DNA of 64,000 nucleotides from DASQLQ01 sp035629935 (GTDB lineage Bacteria; Actinomycetota; CADDZG01; WHSQ01): positions 1 to 64,000 of the forward strand of contig DASQLQ010000193.1 of the NCBI GenBank assembly GCA_035629935.1, read 5' to 3'. A program made the translations under genes and the position numbers. Positions 50,201 to 59,049 of the stretch are shown here, in pieces; within the stretch, counting starts at the first letter, position 1, and every line of letters begins with the position of its first letter. Below the pieces are notes generated by a model. The model had not been told where the DNA came from. It was given only the letters and a program-made list of their open reading frames with translations, and made no database searches.

Positions 50201-50989
50201 GTGTCTGACTACAAGTCCTTGATCTGGGAGCTGGATGGGAACATCGCAACCATCACGCTCAACCGCCCCGAGAAGAAGAACGCCATGTCGTGGGTGATGT
50301 TCAACGAGATCCGGGACGTGTTCGAACGTGCTGCGGCGGAGCCGGAGGTTCGTTGTGTCGTCCTGACCGGAGCTGGGGGCGCGTTCTGCTCGGGCGCCGA
50401 TCTGACCGATCCCGAGAACGCCGTGGCCGGTAGCTTCCACTCGAAGGACCGGATGAAGGTGATCGACGGGATCGTCAAGGCGTTCGTGCACTGCCCTAAG
50501 CCGACGATCGCGAAGGTGACGGGTATCGCCGCGGGGGCCGGCTGCAACCTCGCCCTTGCTTGCGACCTCATCGTCGCCAGCCGGGACGGTGCCTTCGCCG
50601 AGCTCTTCGTGAAGCGCGGTCTGGTGGTCGATTTCGGTGGGACGTGGGCGTTGGCTCGATTGCTGCCGCTTCATCGTGCCAAGGAGATCGCGTTCCTGGG
50701 CGACACCATCTCGGCCGAGCAGGCGAACGGTTGGGGGATGCTGAACCGCTTCTGCGAGCCCGACGAGATCGATGCGGTCGTAAAGGATCTCGGCGAACGC
50801 TTGGCGGCGGCCCCTCCCCGCACGATCTCGCTGATCAAGGACAACCTGAATCGCGCTACCGAGCGGTCGCTGGAGGAGAACCTCGAGGCGGAGTCCTGGG
50901 GACAGGCATTCTCGTTCGGCTCCGAGGACACTCGCGAGGCCATCACCGCCTGGATCGAAAAGAGGGAGCCGCGCTTCACCGGCAACTGA
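50201..50989 (+). CDS. Enoyl-CoA hydratase/isomerase family protein
   Basis: Crotonase-fold protein of 262 aa. ATITLNRPEKKNAMSW and GGAFCSGADLTDPEN (oxyanion hole and CoA loop), GIAAGAGCNLALACDLIVASR and FVKRGLVVDFGGTWAL are typical. The acidic residue in GLVVDFGG replaces the classic glutamate of hydratases and is more like isomerase or PaaG-type members. I chose the GTG at 50201 because GAGGAGG lies just upstream; an ATG at 50180 would include it. The gene is a guest in the rnhB-dprA region. Confidence 0.92.
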   Translation: MSDYKSLIWELDGNIATITLNRPEKKNAMSWVMFNEIRDVFERAAAEPEVRCVVLTGAGGAFCSGADLTDPENAVAGSFHSKDRMKVIDGIVKAFVHCPKPTIAKVTGIAAGAGCNLALACDLIVASRDGAFAELFVKRGLVVDFGGTWALARLLPLHRAKEIAFLGDTISAEQANGWGMLNRFCEPDEIDAVVKDLGERLAAAPPRTISLIKDNLNRATERSLEENLEAESWGQAFSFGSEDTREAITAWIEKREPRFTGN

Positions 50990-51061
50990 TCTTTTCTTGT
51001 CGCACCCCTTAACTACCATTCGAATCCTCCGCGCCATCCCGGATCCGGGAACGGAGGGTTC

Positions 51062-52585
51062 ATGCTCGCCAAGACCGGATCTGTAGCACTCATAGGTGTC
51101 GACGCCCACCTGGTCGACGTCGAAGTCGACGTCAACACGGGTGTGCCCAAATTCACGATCGTCGGATTGCCGGCCAAGTCCGTGACCGAAGCCCAGCAAC
51201 GGACTCGATCTGCTCTGGAGGCATCGCAAGAGCGTTGGCCACCTGCTCGGGTCGTGGCAAACCTTGCGCCCGCGGGGCTCCGTAAAGACGGAACGCATTT
51301 CGATCTCCCGATCGCGATCGGGTTGATAGCCGCCGACAAGAGGTTGGACGGCTCAGCGATCAACGAGTGGGTGATGCTCGGCGAGCTTGCCCTTGACGGT
51401 TCTATCCGTCGGGTACGCGGGGTGCTGGCCGCCGCGCTGGCCTGTAAGAAAGGCGGAAAGCGGGGTCTGGTCTGTCCGTCAGCCAATGCGGCGGAAGCGG
51501 CGATCGTAGACGGCCTCGAAATAGTCGCGGTCTCATCGCTGACCGATTGCGTTGCCTTCTTCCGTGGCAAGTGGGAGCCACCTGAACTCGCGCCCGTGCA
51601 TCTAGCGTCCACTACTACCCACGAAGACCTCTCGGATGTTCGCGGCCAAGGTCCCGCCAAGGCTGCCCTAGAAATCGCAGCGGCCGGTGGCCACAATCTT
51701 CTGATGGCCGGACCTCCCGGTTCGGGGAAGACGATGCTGGCGCGTCGAATGCCGAGCATCCTGCCGCCAATGACTATGGATGAAGCATTAGAGGTAACCA
51801 GGATCCATTCCGTAGCCGGCCTCCTCCCCGAGGGTGAGGCATTGGTATCCGAGCGACCTTGCCGAGCCCCGCATCACCACATCTCAACGTCCGGACTCAT
51901 CGGTGGGGGATCCCGTCTGGCGTCCCCCGGGGAAGCAACACTCGCTCACCAAGGAGTGTTGTTCTTGGACGAGATCGCGCTGTTTCGTCGCGATGCACTG
52001 GAGAGCTTGCGAGGCCCGATCGAAGAAGGGAGCGTGAGGATCGCCCGGGTCGGTGGATCGGTTTCACTGCCTTGCAGGTTCAGTCTCGTCGCCGCGATGA
52101 ACCCCTGCCCGTGCGGGTACTTCGAGAATCCAGTCACACGCTGTCGGTGTACGACCGTGCAACTCCAGAGTTATCAAGCCCGTTTGTCCGGGCCCTTGTT
52201 GGATCGGTTCGATATCTACGTTGCTCTGTCGCCATGTTCCAAGGAACAACTGTTGGGGCCTCCTGACGGAGATTCGTCCAGCACAGTTCGAGAACGCGTG
52301 CAGATGGCACGAGCTATCCAGATAGATCGATATGGATCGGGTTTACGAACCAATGCATCGGCTTCGAAAAGTGAGTTTGATCGGTCCGTCAACCTGACCA
52401 AGGAGGCGCGGGTCCACACCGGATCGCTCATCGAGTCTCTCGGTCTGAGCGGCCGCGGTGCGGCTCGATTGCTCCGAGTTGCTCGAACGCTCGCCGACCT
52501 AGCAGCGCGAGAACAACTGGAGGAGGAACACATCGGTCAAGCGATGCTTCTTCGTCAATCTGGCGCGCATCTGGTGGCGGCATGA
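51062..52585 (+). CDS. YifB/ComM-family Mg-chelatase-like AAA ATPase
   Basis: The product is 507 aa. An N-terminal Lon-like/ChlI domain (TGVPKFTIVGLPAKSV, LAPAGLRKDGTHFDLPIA) is followed by the AAA core with Walker A GPPGSGKTMLARR and Walker B LFLDEIALF, then AAMNPCPCGY with the cysteines of the zinc-like motif and a C-terminal helical lid. ComM drives branch migration during natural transformation. Its position before dprA fits DNA-uptake processing. GGGAACGGAGGG precedes the ATG. Confidence 0.94.
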   Translation: MLAKTGSVALIGVDAHLVDVEVDVNTGVPKFTIVGLPAKSVTEAQQRTRSALEASQERWPPARVVANLAPAGLRKDGTHFDLPIAIGLIAADKRLDGSAINEWVMLGELALDGSIRRVRGVLAAALACKKGGKRGLVCPSANAAEAAIVDGLEIVAVSSLTDCVAFFRGKWEPPELAPVHLASTTTHEDLSDVRGQGPAKAALEIAAAGGHNLLMAGPPGSGKTMLARRMPSILPPMTMDEALEVTRIHSVAGLLPEGEALVSERPCRAPHHHISTSGLIGGGSRLASPGEATLAHQGVLFLDEIALFRRDALESLRGPIEEGSVRIARVGGSVSLPCRFSLVAAMNPCPCGYFENPVTRCRCTTVQLQSYQARLSGPLLDRFDIYVALSPCSKEQLLGPPDGDSSSTVRERVQMARAIQIDRYGSGLRTNASASKSEFDRSVNLTKEARVHTGSLIESLGLSGRGAARLLRVARTLADLAAREQLEEEHIGQAMLLRQSGAHLVAA

Positions 52586-53487
52586 CGAAAGCTAAGGAGC
52601 GCATCATCCGGCCGAATGACAACGAATGGCCGCATTATTTAAAGGAGATTCCTGATCCTCCTAAGAGTCTTCATTTGCTGGGCCTCCCGATCAATGCCGG
52701 CGAGAAAGCCGTAGCCATCGTCGGGACCCGCAGACCCACAGCCGCGGGCATTCATGCCGCCCGCACACTGGCTGCAGCGTTGGCTCAGGCTGGTTTTGCC
52801 ATCGTGTCGGGACTGGCAATGGGGATCGACGCAGTCGCTCACAATGCTGCTCTTGAGGTTGGGGGATACACGGTCGCCGTGATGGGATGCGGAATCTCCA
52901 GGCCTTATCCCAAGAGCAATCTGAAACTTCACGAACGCATCGCGGAGTTGGGAACCCTAGTTTCTGAATATCCATCGGAAACGCCACCACAACCCGGCTA
53001 CTTCCCCCAGCGGAATCGAATCATCGCCGGCCTGAGTGCGGGCGTAATCGTCATCGAGGGCGGCGTGAAAAGCGGTGCCAGGATCACAGCCGCTCGCGCT
53101 CTCGACTACAACAGGAATGTGTTTGCTGTTCCTGGAAGCATCCGCAACCCGATGGCCAAATGTCCGAATGAATTGATAAGGAACGCTCTGGCCACGCTGA
53201 TAACGGACGCGAAGCACGTCACAGACGACCTGGCACCGGGGCTGGTGTGGTCCAAACCGGCGGAGGGAACCCCGACCGCAGTTGCGTTGGACGAACGCGA
53301 GGTCGACATACTTGGCTTCCTCGATGATGCGCCGGTTGCCCTCGATGTCATCTGCCGCGAGAAGGGGCTGACCTTCGGAGAGGTAGCTCTAGCACTTTCT
53401 CGTCTCGAGGTGAGGGGTTTTGTTCGTCGCACGGTGATGGGTTACGAACTGGCTGAGGGCGGCTTGCGTGCGCGGTCAGTGGTGTAG
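52582..53487 (+). CDS. dprA: DNA-processing protein DprA
   Basis: The product is 301 aa. It binds single-stranded DNA and loads RecA in transformation. The Rossmann-like core shows VAIVGTRRPTAAG, FAIVSGLAMGIDAVAH, VMGCGISRPYP and YFPQRNRIIAGLSAGVIVIEGG. The C-terminal winged helix (FLDDAPVALDVICREKGLTFGEVALAL) is present. The ATG overlaps the comM-like stop by four bases, so the pair is co-translated. Confidence 0.95.
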   Translation: MTKAKERIIRPNDNEWPHYLKEIPDPPKSLHLLGLPINAGEKAVAIVGTRRPTAAGIHAARTLAAALAQAGFAIVSGLAMGIDAVAHNAALEVGGYTVAVMGCGISRPYPKSNLKLHERIAELGTLVSEYPSETPPQPGYFPQRNRIIAGLSAGVIVIEGGVKSGARITAARALDYNRNVFAVPGSIRNPMAKCPNELIRNALATLITDAKHVTDDLAPGLVWSKPAEGTPTAVALDEREVDILGFLDDAPVALDVICREKGLTFGEVALALSRLEVRGFVRRTVMGYELAEGGLRARSVV

Positions 53488-53498
53488 GGGAGAAGAAG

Positions 53499-53558
53499 CT
53501 GTGGTTCGTGTGGTCGGAGCGGTCGGTTCAGCGACCACACCGACCAGACCGACCACAG
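53499..53558. repeat. Large imperfect hairpin built of 9-bp repeats
   Basis: Arms 53499-53526 and 53531-53558 are 28 nt and match at 22 of 28 positions, around the TTCA loop. The right arm is three tandem 9-mers (CGACCACAC, CGACCAGAC, CGACCACAG). The left arm is three degenerate copies of the complement. It lies between dprA and the recombinase gene. It could end the dprA transcript, but has no T-run. Confidence 0.65.
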
Positions 53559-53624
53559 AAGTCCCGAGTCTCCCGAGACCCATGAAAGCTTGTCTTGGAG
53601 TGTCGTTCCCCTCATCCTTAGTGG

Positions 53625-54533
53625 GTGGGAAAAAGTCTGACGGAGGCGACGGACGGCTTCATCCGCTCGATCCGGGCGGAGCGTGACCTGTCGCCCCACA
53701 CCATCGCCGCTTACACCAGCGATCTCGCGCAGTTCGTCGAATGGTCGGCGCGGGGGCAGATCCTCACTATCGACTCGATCGACCGGCGCCACCTTCGACG
53801 ATTCGTCGGATACCTGGGACAACGCTCCTACGCACGTCGCACAATCGCTCGAAAGGTTAGTGCCGTTCGGTCCCTTCTCAGATGGGCGGTACTGCACGAT
53901 CTGATCGGATCCAGTCCCGCGGAAGACCTGGGTGCGCCGAAGCTCGACAGACCGCTGCCGAAGATCCTCAAGGCCGAAGACGCTGCCCGACTGATGGAGC
54001 TTCCACCCGACGATGACCCGGTGGGCATCCGCGACCGCGCACTTCTGGAACTTCTCTACGGATCGGGCCTTCGGGTCGCCGAGCTCTGCTCGCTCGATCT
54101 CGAAGACCTCGAGCTGCGCCACGGAACGGTTCAGGTCACCGGCAAGGGCCGGAAGGAACGCCGGGTGCCGATCAGCGATGATGCCCGGGCTGCGCTGGAG
54201 CGATACCTCGACGGATCGAGGCGATCGTTCCTCGAATCGGGGCGGGCCCAAGCTGCCATGCCCGCCTTGTTCCTGAACAAGCGCGGCCGCCGACTGGATC
54301 CCCGGAGCGTCCGCGCATCTTTGAGCCGCTATGCCACGGCCGACGGCTTGCCGCCGGTCAGCCCACACGGCCTCCGGCACTCCTTCGCAACCCACCTGCT
54401 GGACGCCGGGGCCGACCTCAGAGTGGTGCAGGAACTTCTCGGCCATGAGAACCTTGCAACGACCGAGATCTACACCCATGTATCCACGGAACGCCTGAGG
54501 GAAGTTTATGAGCAGAGCCATCCCCGAGCCTGA
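53625..54533 (+). CDS. xerC: XerC-like tyrosine recombinase
   Basis: The product is 302 aa. The N-terminal SAM-like DNA-binding domain opens RAERDLSPHTIAAYTSDL. The catalytic set is R150 (GSGLRVAEL), K174 (VTGKGRKERR), H248 and R251 (SPHGLRHSFATHLL), H274 (LLGHENLATTEIY) and Y283 (nucleophile). It probably resolves chromosome dimers at dif with a partner. The GTG at 53625 is the most likely start. Its position between dprA and the whiG-type sigma gene matches other Actinobacteria, which argues against a mobile element. Confidence 0.93.
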   Translation: MGKSLTEATDGFIRSIRAERDLSPHTIAAYTSDLAQFVEWSARGQILTIDSIDRRHLRRFVGYLGQRSYARRTIARKVSAVRSLLRWAVLHDLIGSSPAEDLGAPKLDRPLPKILKAEDAARLMELPPDDDPVGIRDRALLELLYGSGLRVAELCSLDLEDLELRHGTVQVTGKGRKERRVPISDDARAALERYLDGSRRSFLESGRAQAAMPALFLNKRGRRLDPRSVRASLSRYATADGLPPVSPHGLRHSFATHLLDAGADLRVVQELLGHENLATTEIYTHVSTERLREVYEQSHPRA

Positions 54534-55326
54534 GTCCCCTACATCCGTCGACGAAGCTGCGGATGCGGTTGCTCTCGCCTGGGACGAGTACAAGGGCAAC
54601 GGCTCGGCCAAATCGCGCGATCAACTGATCCTTCACTACTCCCCACTCGTCAAATACGTCGCCGGTCGTGTGGGAGTGGGGCTTCCTTCCAATATCGAGC
54701 AGGCCGACCTCATCTCGTACGGGATCTTCGGCTTGATCGATGCGATCGATAAGTACGACCGCTCTCGGAACATCAAATTCGAGACGTATGCGATCTCACG
54801 GATCAGGGGCGCCATCATCGATGAGCTCCGTGCGATCGATTGGGTACCGAGGTCCGTTCGGTTCAAGGCACGCGAGGTCGAGAAGGCCTATGCAGCGCTA
54901 GAGAACAAACTGAAGAGACCTCCCTCCGACGCAGAGATAGCCGAAGAGATGGGTATCTCGGTCGACGAGCTGAACAACGTGTACACGCAGCTTTCTACGG
55001 TTTCACTGATCGCCCTCGACGAGCTGATGTCTGTCGAAGGCGATAAGGGCGACAAGGTCTCGCTGCTCGAGACCCTCGAGGACACGAAGATCGCCGGCCC
55101 GATGGAGGCTTACGAGTCCGAAGAGATGAAAGAGATCCTTCTCGACGCGATCAACAGGCTCCCTGAACGGGAGAAGCGTGTCGTCACCTTCTATTACTTC
55201 GTCGGACTTACCCTGGCCGAGATCGGCAAGGTCCTCGGGGTCACCGAATCTCGCATCTGCCAGATCCACACGAAGGCCGTTCTCGCTCTGCGAGCAAAGA
55301 TCACCGAGGTCACGCAGAGCGACTAA
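54508..55326 (+). CDS. whiG: RNA polymerase sigma factor, WhiG/FliA type
   Basis: The product is 272 aa. Region 2 has DLISYGIFGLIDAIDKYDRSR and FETYAISRIRGAIIDELR; region 3 has RPPSDAEIAEEMGISVDELN; region 4 ends LTLAEIGKVLGVTESRICQIHTKAV, the helix-turn-helix. This is the WhiG/FliA/SigD pattern used for sporulation or motility genes. The ATG overlaps the recombinase gene by 26 bases with GAGGGAAG upstream. No anti-sigma gene is adjacent. Whether this organism sporulates or swims cannot be told from here. Confidence 0.92.
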   Translation: MSRAIPEPESPTSVDEAADAVALAWDEYKGNGSAKSRDQLILHYSPLVKYVAGRVGVGLPSNIEQADLISYGIFGLIDAIDKYDRSRNIKFETYAISRIRGAIIDELRAIDWVPRSVRFKAREVEKAYAALENKLKRPPSDAEIAEEMGISVDELNNVYTQLSTVSLIALDELMSVEGDKGDKVSLLETLEDTKIAGPMEAYESEEMKEILLDAINRLPEREKRVVTFYYFVGLTLAEIGKVLGVTESRICQIHTKAVLALRAKITEVTQSD

Positions 55327-55434
55327 ACACTGCGTGTTAGCCTCTCTCCGCTTCACAAACTCACACCTCTGCCGCACTTTCGGTCCCTTAATCGGGTAGG
55401 CGGGGGGAGGCTTAACCGAAGGAGGGGTATCGCC

Positions 55435-56274
55435 ATGCCCGTAGTCAAATTGCGGGAGCTACTCGAGGCCGGAGTTCATTTCGGCCATCAGACCAGGCGC
55501 TGGAATCCGAAGATGAAGCGGTTCATCTTTACCGAGCGCAATGGGATCTACATCCTCGATCTCCAGTTGACGATGAATGGCATCGAGAATGCCTACATCT
55601 TCGTTCGAGATCTCGTTGCAGGCGGGGGAACGATCCTCTTCGTCGCGACGAAGAAGCAGATGCAAGAGGCGGTCGAAGAGCAGGCCAAGCGCAGCGGCAT
55701 GCCCTACGTGAACTTCCGCTGGCTCGGCGGGATGCTCACGAACTTCCGCACGATCCACGATCGCATCAAGCGCATGCGGGAGCTCGACGACATGATCGAG
55801 ACGGGCGCTCTCTCGGCTTTCACGAAGAAGGAAGCCCTTCGTCTGACCCGGGAGCACGCCAAACTTGCGCGGAACCTGAGTGGGTTGAAAGACCTCAGCA
55901 AGGCGCCCGACGCGATCTTCATCTTGGATACGAAGAAGGAAGAGATCGCCGTGCGCGAGGCCCGCAAGCTGGGGATACCCATCGTGGCGATCCTGGACAC
56001 TAACTGCGACCCGGACGACGTCGATTACGCGATCCCGGGCAACGACGACGCGATCCGCTCCGGAGCACTGCTCACGCGGATCATCGCCGATGCAGTGATC
56101 GAAGGTAAGTCCATGAGGCCGGAGGACGCGGGCGGCAGCGCCGTCGAACCGACCCCCGCTGCGGCGGGTGTCCTTCCGGGCGCGGCCGCGGAACCGAAGG
56201 CTGAATGGGAACTGCAGCTCGAGGCCGAAGAGGCTGCCGAGCGCGAGAAGGAGGAAGCGAAACAGAATGGCTGA
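55435..56274 (+). CDS. rpsB: 30S ribosomal protein S2
   Basis: The product is 279 aa. LLEAGVHFGHQTRRWNPKMKRFIF is the family opening (region 9-32), followed by MLTNFRTIHDRIKRMREL and PDAIFILDTKKEEIAVREARKLGIPIVAILDTNCDPD. The C-terminus is extended by about 40 acidic, alanine-rich residues. GAAGGAGGGG precedes the ATG. A 108-base leader after whiG may hold the promoter of the translation operon. The last eight bases overlap tsf. Confidence 0.97.
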   Translation: MPVVKLRELLEAGVHFGHQTRRWNPKMKRFIFTERNGIYILDLQLTMNGIENAYIFVRDLVAGGGTILFVATKKQMQEAVEEQAKRSGMPYVNFRWLGGMLTNFRTIHDRIKRMRELDDMIETGALSAFTKKEALRLTREHAKLARNLSGLKDLSKAPDAIFILDTKKEEIAVREARKLGIPIVAILDTNCDPDDVDYAIPGNDDAIRSGALLTRIIADAVIEGKSMRPEDAGGSAVEPTPAAAGVLPGAAAEPKAEWELQLEAEEAAEREKEEAKQNG

Positions 56275-56890
56275 TATCAGCGCGAAGGACGTGAAGGCTC
56301 TGCGCGAGACGACCGGCGCAGGGATGATGGATTGCAAGAAGGCCCTCAGTGAGGCGAACGGTGATCTCGAGGCCGCCAAGCGCATCTTGCGCGAGAAGGG
56401 TCTTGCGGACGCGGCCAAGAAAACCGGCCGGACTACCAGCGAAGGCATCGTCTACTCCTACATGCACAGGCCCGACCCGAACTACCCGTCCAAACTCGGC
56501 GTCCTGGTCGAGCTCAACTGCGAGACCGACTTCGTTGCGAAGACCGAGAACTTCGAGCGTCTGGCGAAGGACATCGCCATGCACATCTCGTTCGCCGATC
56601 CTTCGTGGACGTCGCGCGACGAGGTGCCACAGAACATCATCGAAGAGGAATCGGCGATCTACGCGAAGCAGGCGAAGGATTCCGGGAAGCCCGACAATGT
56701 CATCGAGAAGATCGTCACGGGCAAGCTCGAGGGGTTCTACAAGGAGAACGTGCTCCTGGACCAGGAGTGGATCCAGGACAAGGACAAGACGATCGCAACC
56801 CTGATCGAAGAGGCCAAAGGATCGATGGGCGAGAACGTTTCGATCGGGCGCTTCTCCAGGATCCGGGTGGGGGAGTCCGCGAGGGCCTGA
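56267..56890 (+). CDS. tsf: Elongation factor Ts
   Basis: The product is 207 aa, the short form. It exchanges nucleotide on EF-Tu. ISAKDVKALRETTGAGMMDCKKAL is the N-terminal UBA-like domain (region 4-27), and NCETDFVAKTENF is the conserved core that pries out the nucleotide. The ATG at 56267 lies eight bases inside rpsB. A longer upstream frame is only an rpsB shadow. The pyrH start overlaps its stop (TGATG). Confidence 0.97.
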   Translation: MADISAKDVKALRETTGAGMMDCKKALSEANGDLEAAKRILREKGLADAAKKTGRTTSEGIVYSYMHRPDPNYPSKLGVLVELNCETDFVAKTENFERLAKDIAMHISFADPSWTSRDEVPQNIIEEESAIYAKQAKDSGKPDNVIEKIVTGKLEGFYKENVLLDQEWIQDKDKTIATLIEEAKGSMGENVSIGRFSRIRVGESARA

Positions 56891-57627
56891 TGGTCGACTT
56901 GGATGCTCCTCCCCGCTATTCGCGCGTCGTACTGAAGCTCTCCGGGGAAGCCTTTGCCGACCCACAGCACGGGTTCGGGATCGACCCGAGGATCGTCGGT
57001 TCGATCGCGCGACAGGTTGCGGAGGCCAATCAACTCGGCACCCAACTAGCTCTTGTTATCGGCGGGGGGAACATCATCCGGGGGTTGTCCGCGTCCGCTC
57101 AGGGCACCGATCGCACGACCGCCGACTACATGGGCATGCTCGCCACGGTGATCAACGCTCTCGCGATGCAGGACGCTCTCGAGAAGCAAGGCGTCGACAC
57201 CAGGGTTCAATCTGCGATCTCGATGCAGGAGGTCGCCGAGCCCTATATCCGCCGTCGCGCGATGCGTCACCTCGAGAAGGGGCGTGTGGTGATCTTCGCA
57301 GGTGGCACGGGGAACCCCTATTTCTCGACCGATACGACGGCTGCCCTCAGAGCGCTCGAGATCGGCGCGGAGGCGATCCTCAAGGGAACACGGGTCGAGG
57401 GTGTCTACGATGCAGACCCCCAAGTGAACCCCGACGCTCAGATGTTCACGACCGTGCCTTACATCGAGGTGCTGAGCCGCGGCCTGAAGGTCATGGACTC
57501 CACGGCCATCTCACTGTGCATGGACAACCAGTTGCCGATCATCGTGTTCAACCTGAAGGTAGGGAACATCGTGAAGATCCTTTCGGGCGAGGACGTGGGC
57601 ACTCTCGTTCACACGGGCTCCAACTAA
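56890..57627 (+). CDS. pyrH: UMP kinase
   Basis: The product is 245 aa. It phosphorylates UMP to UDP in the bacterial amino-acid-kinase fold. VVLKLSGEAFADPQHGFGID, LVIGGGNIIRG, TADYMGMLATVINALAMQDAL and FAGGTGNPYFSTDTTAALRALE (regions) are hallmark stretches; DADPQVNPDAQMF is conserved. The ATG at 56890 shares its A with the tsf TGA. frr follows after 16 bases. Confidence 0.97.
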   Translation: MVDLDAPPRYSRVVLKLSGEAFADPQHGFGIDPRIVGSIARQVAEANQLGTQLALVIGGGNIIRGLSASAQGTDRTTADYMGMLATVINALAMQDALEKQGVDTRVQSAISMQEVAEPYIRRRAMRHLEKGRVVIFAGGTGNPYFSTDTTAALRALEIGAEAILKGTRVEGVYDADPQVNPDAQMFTTVPYIEVLSRGLKVMDSTAISLCMDNQLPIIVFNLKVGNIVKILSGEDVGTLVHTGSN

Positions 57628-57643
57628 CAGCGAGGGAGGTTAG

Positions 57644-58207
57644 GTGGCGGACAAGAAACAGGTCTTGCGTGAGGCGGACGAGAAGATGAAGAGCGCGGTG
57701 TCAGTCAACAAGGACGAGCTGGCTTCGATCCGATCCGGACGGGCGAGCCCGACGCTGCTCAACCGGATAACCGTTGACTATTACGGAGCCCAGACGCCGC
57801 TCAATCAGATCGCGAACATCTCCGTTCCAGAACCACGCTTGCTCGTGATCTCCCCGTACGACAAGAACGGCATCTCCGCCATCGAGAAGGCGATCCTGTC
57901 CTCGGATCTGGGCATCACTCCGAACAACGATGGGAGCGTCATCCGGCTTGCTTTCCCGCAGCTCACGGAGGAGCGCCGCAAAGAGATGATCAAAGTCGCT
58001 CATGTAAGGGCGGAAGAGGGCCGGGTTGCGATCCGCAACGTTCGACGTCACGCGAAGGAAACCCTGGAGAAGATGAAGAAGGACTCCGACCTTTCCGAGG
58101 ACGAAGAGCGTGGAGCAGAGAAGGATCTTCAGAAGCTCACCGACAAGCATGTGGCCGAAGTCGACGAGAACCTGAAGCACAAGGAACAAGAACTCTCAGA
58201 GGTCTAG
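57644..58207 (+). CDS. frr: Ribosome recycling factor
   Basis: The product is 187 aa, standard length. It splits post-termination ribosomes with EF-G. IRSGRASPTLLNRITVDYYG is the conserved hinge, NDGSVIRLAFPQLTEERRKEM follows, and VRRHAKETLEKMKKDSDLSEDE is the end of the three-helix bundle. The GTG start has GGGAGG eight bases upstream. The next gene begins directly after its stop. Confidence 0.97.
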   Translation: MADKKQVLREADEKMKSAVSVNKDELASIRSGRASPTLLNRITVDYYGAQTPLNQIANISVPEPRLLVISPYDKNGISAIEKAILSSDLGITPNNDGSVIRLAFPQLTEERRKEMIKVAHVRAEEGRVAIRNVRRHAKETLEKMKKDSDLSEDEERGAEKDLQKLTDKHVAEVDENLKHKEQELSEV

Positions 58208-59038
58208 TTGGAGGCCACAGAAGCCGCTCCGCCGCGAGCCGGCCGTTCTCTCGGTCAAGCCGTTCTCACGGCGGTGATCCTGGTCGGGCTGCTCGTCGGT
58301 TCGTTCCTCCTCGGCCGGATCGCGTTCTTCGTGCTCGTGACCTTGCTCGTGATGCTGGCTCTATACGAGCTCGTTCAGATGCTTCGCTCGTCGGGGCGCG
58401 CCGTCTTCCCCCCGATCCCGCTGGCCGCCGGCTTCGGGTTGCTCCTGCTCGCTTATCTGCGGCTTTCGGAGTACTTCGCGATCGTTCTCTTCGCCACGAT
58501 GTTCTTGTCGTTCATAGCTGCACTGCGGCCGGATCGTGGCCCCCATCCAGGTAGCGATGTCGCGTGGTCGCTACTCGCGCCGGTGTGGGTCGGGGGTGGG
58601 GGGGCCGGGGCCGTGTCCATCCTGATGCTCCCCGGCGGCCGGCTGCTGCTGGTTGCGTTCATCGTTGTTGTCGTACTCGGCGACATCGGTGCCTATTTCG
58701 TCGGGGTCGAGCGAGGGCGGCACAAGATCGCTCCCTCGATATCTCCTGCGAAGTCGTGGGAAGGGTTCGCTGCAGGGGTCCTGTCCTCGTTCCTGGCGGG
58801 CACGCTGGTTGCGAGCGTCTTGCTCCGGGTCTCGTTGCTCGAAGGTCTGGGCCTCGGTCTCGTTTGCGCCATCTTCGGGCCGGCCGGTGACCTGGTCGAA
58901 TCTCTCGTGAAGAGGGAGATAGGTACCAAGGATTCGAGCCACCTGTTGCCCGGCCACGGCGGGATGCTGGACAGGCTGGACGCGATCGCGTTCTCTGCTG
59001 TGCCTGCATACCTCTTCCTGCGCTTTATCGTCCTTTAG
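58208..59038 (+). CDS. cdsA: Phosphatidate cytidylyltransferase
   Basis: The product is 276 aa with seven to eight membrane segments. It makes CDP-diacylglycerol for phospholipids. The signature near the C-terminus is intact: IFGPAGDLVESLVKREIGTKDSSHLLPGHGGMLDRLDA, read here as motif region 215-255. The start is TTG at 58208, right after the frr stop. A later start is possible. It sits between frr and dxr as usual in bacteria. Confidence 0.95.
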   Translation: MEATEAAPPRAGRSLGQAVLTAVILVGLLVGSFLLGRIAFFVLVTLLVMLALYELVQMLRSSGRAVFPPIPLAAGFGLLLLAYLRLSEYFAIVLFATMFLSFIAALRPDRGPHPGSDVAWSLLAPVWVGGGGAGAVSILMLPGGRLLLVAFIVVVVLGDIGAYFVGVERGRHKIAPSISPAKSWEGFAAGVLSSFLAGTLVASVLLRVSLLEGLGLGLVCAIFGPAGDLVESLVKREIGTKDSSHLLPGHGGMLDRLDAIAFSAVPAYLFLRFIVL

Positions 59039-59049
59039 GTGAGGTGCAG

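Noticed and set aside
53625..54533. The tyrosine recombinase as a sign of an integrated element
   Set aside because: It sits in the conserved dprA-whiG-rpsB order with no att-like duplication or cargo genes.
55459..56448. 329-codon minus-strand frame over rpsB and tsf
   Set aside because: It lies opposite two universal genes; the frame is a by-product of GC-rich third positions.
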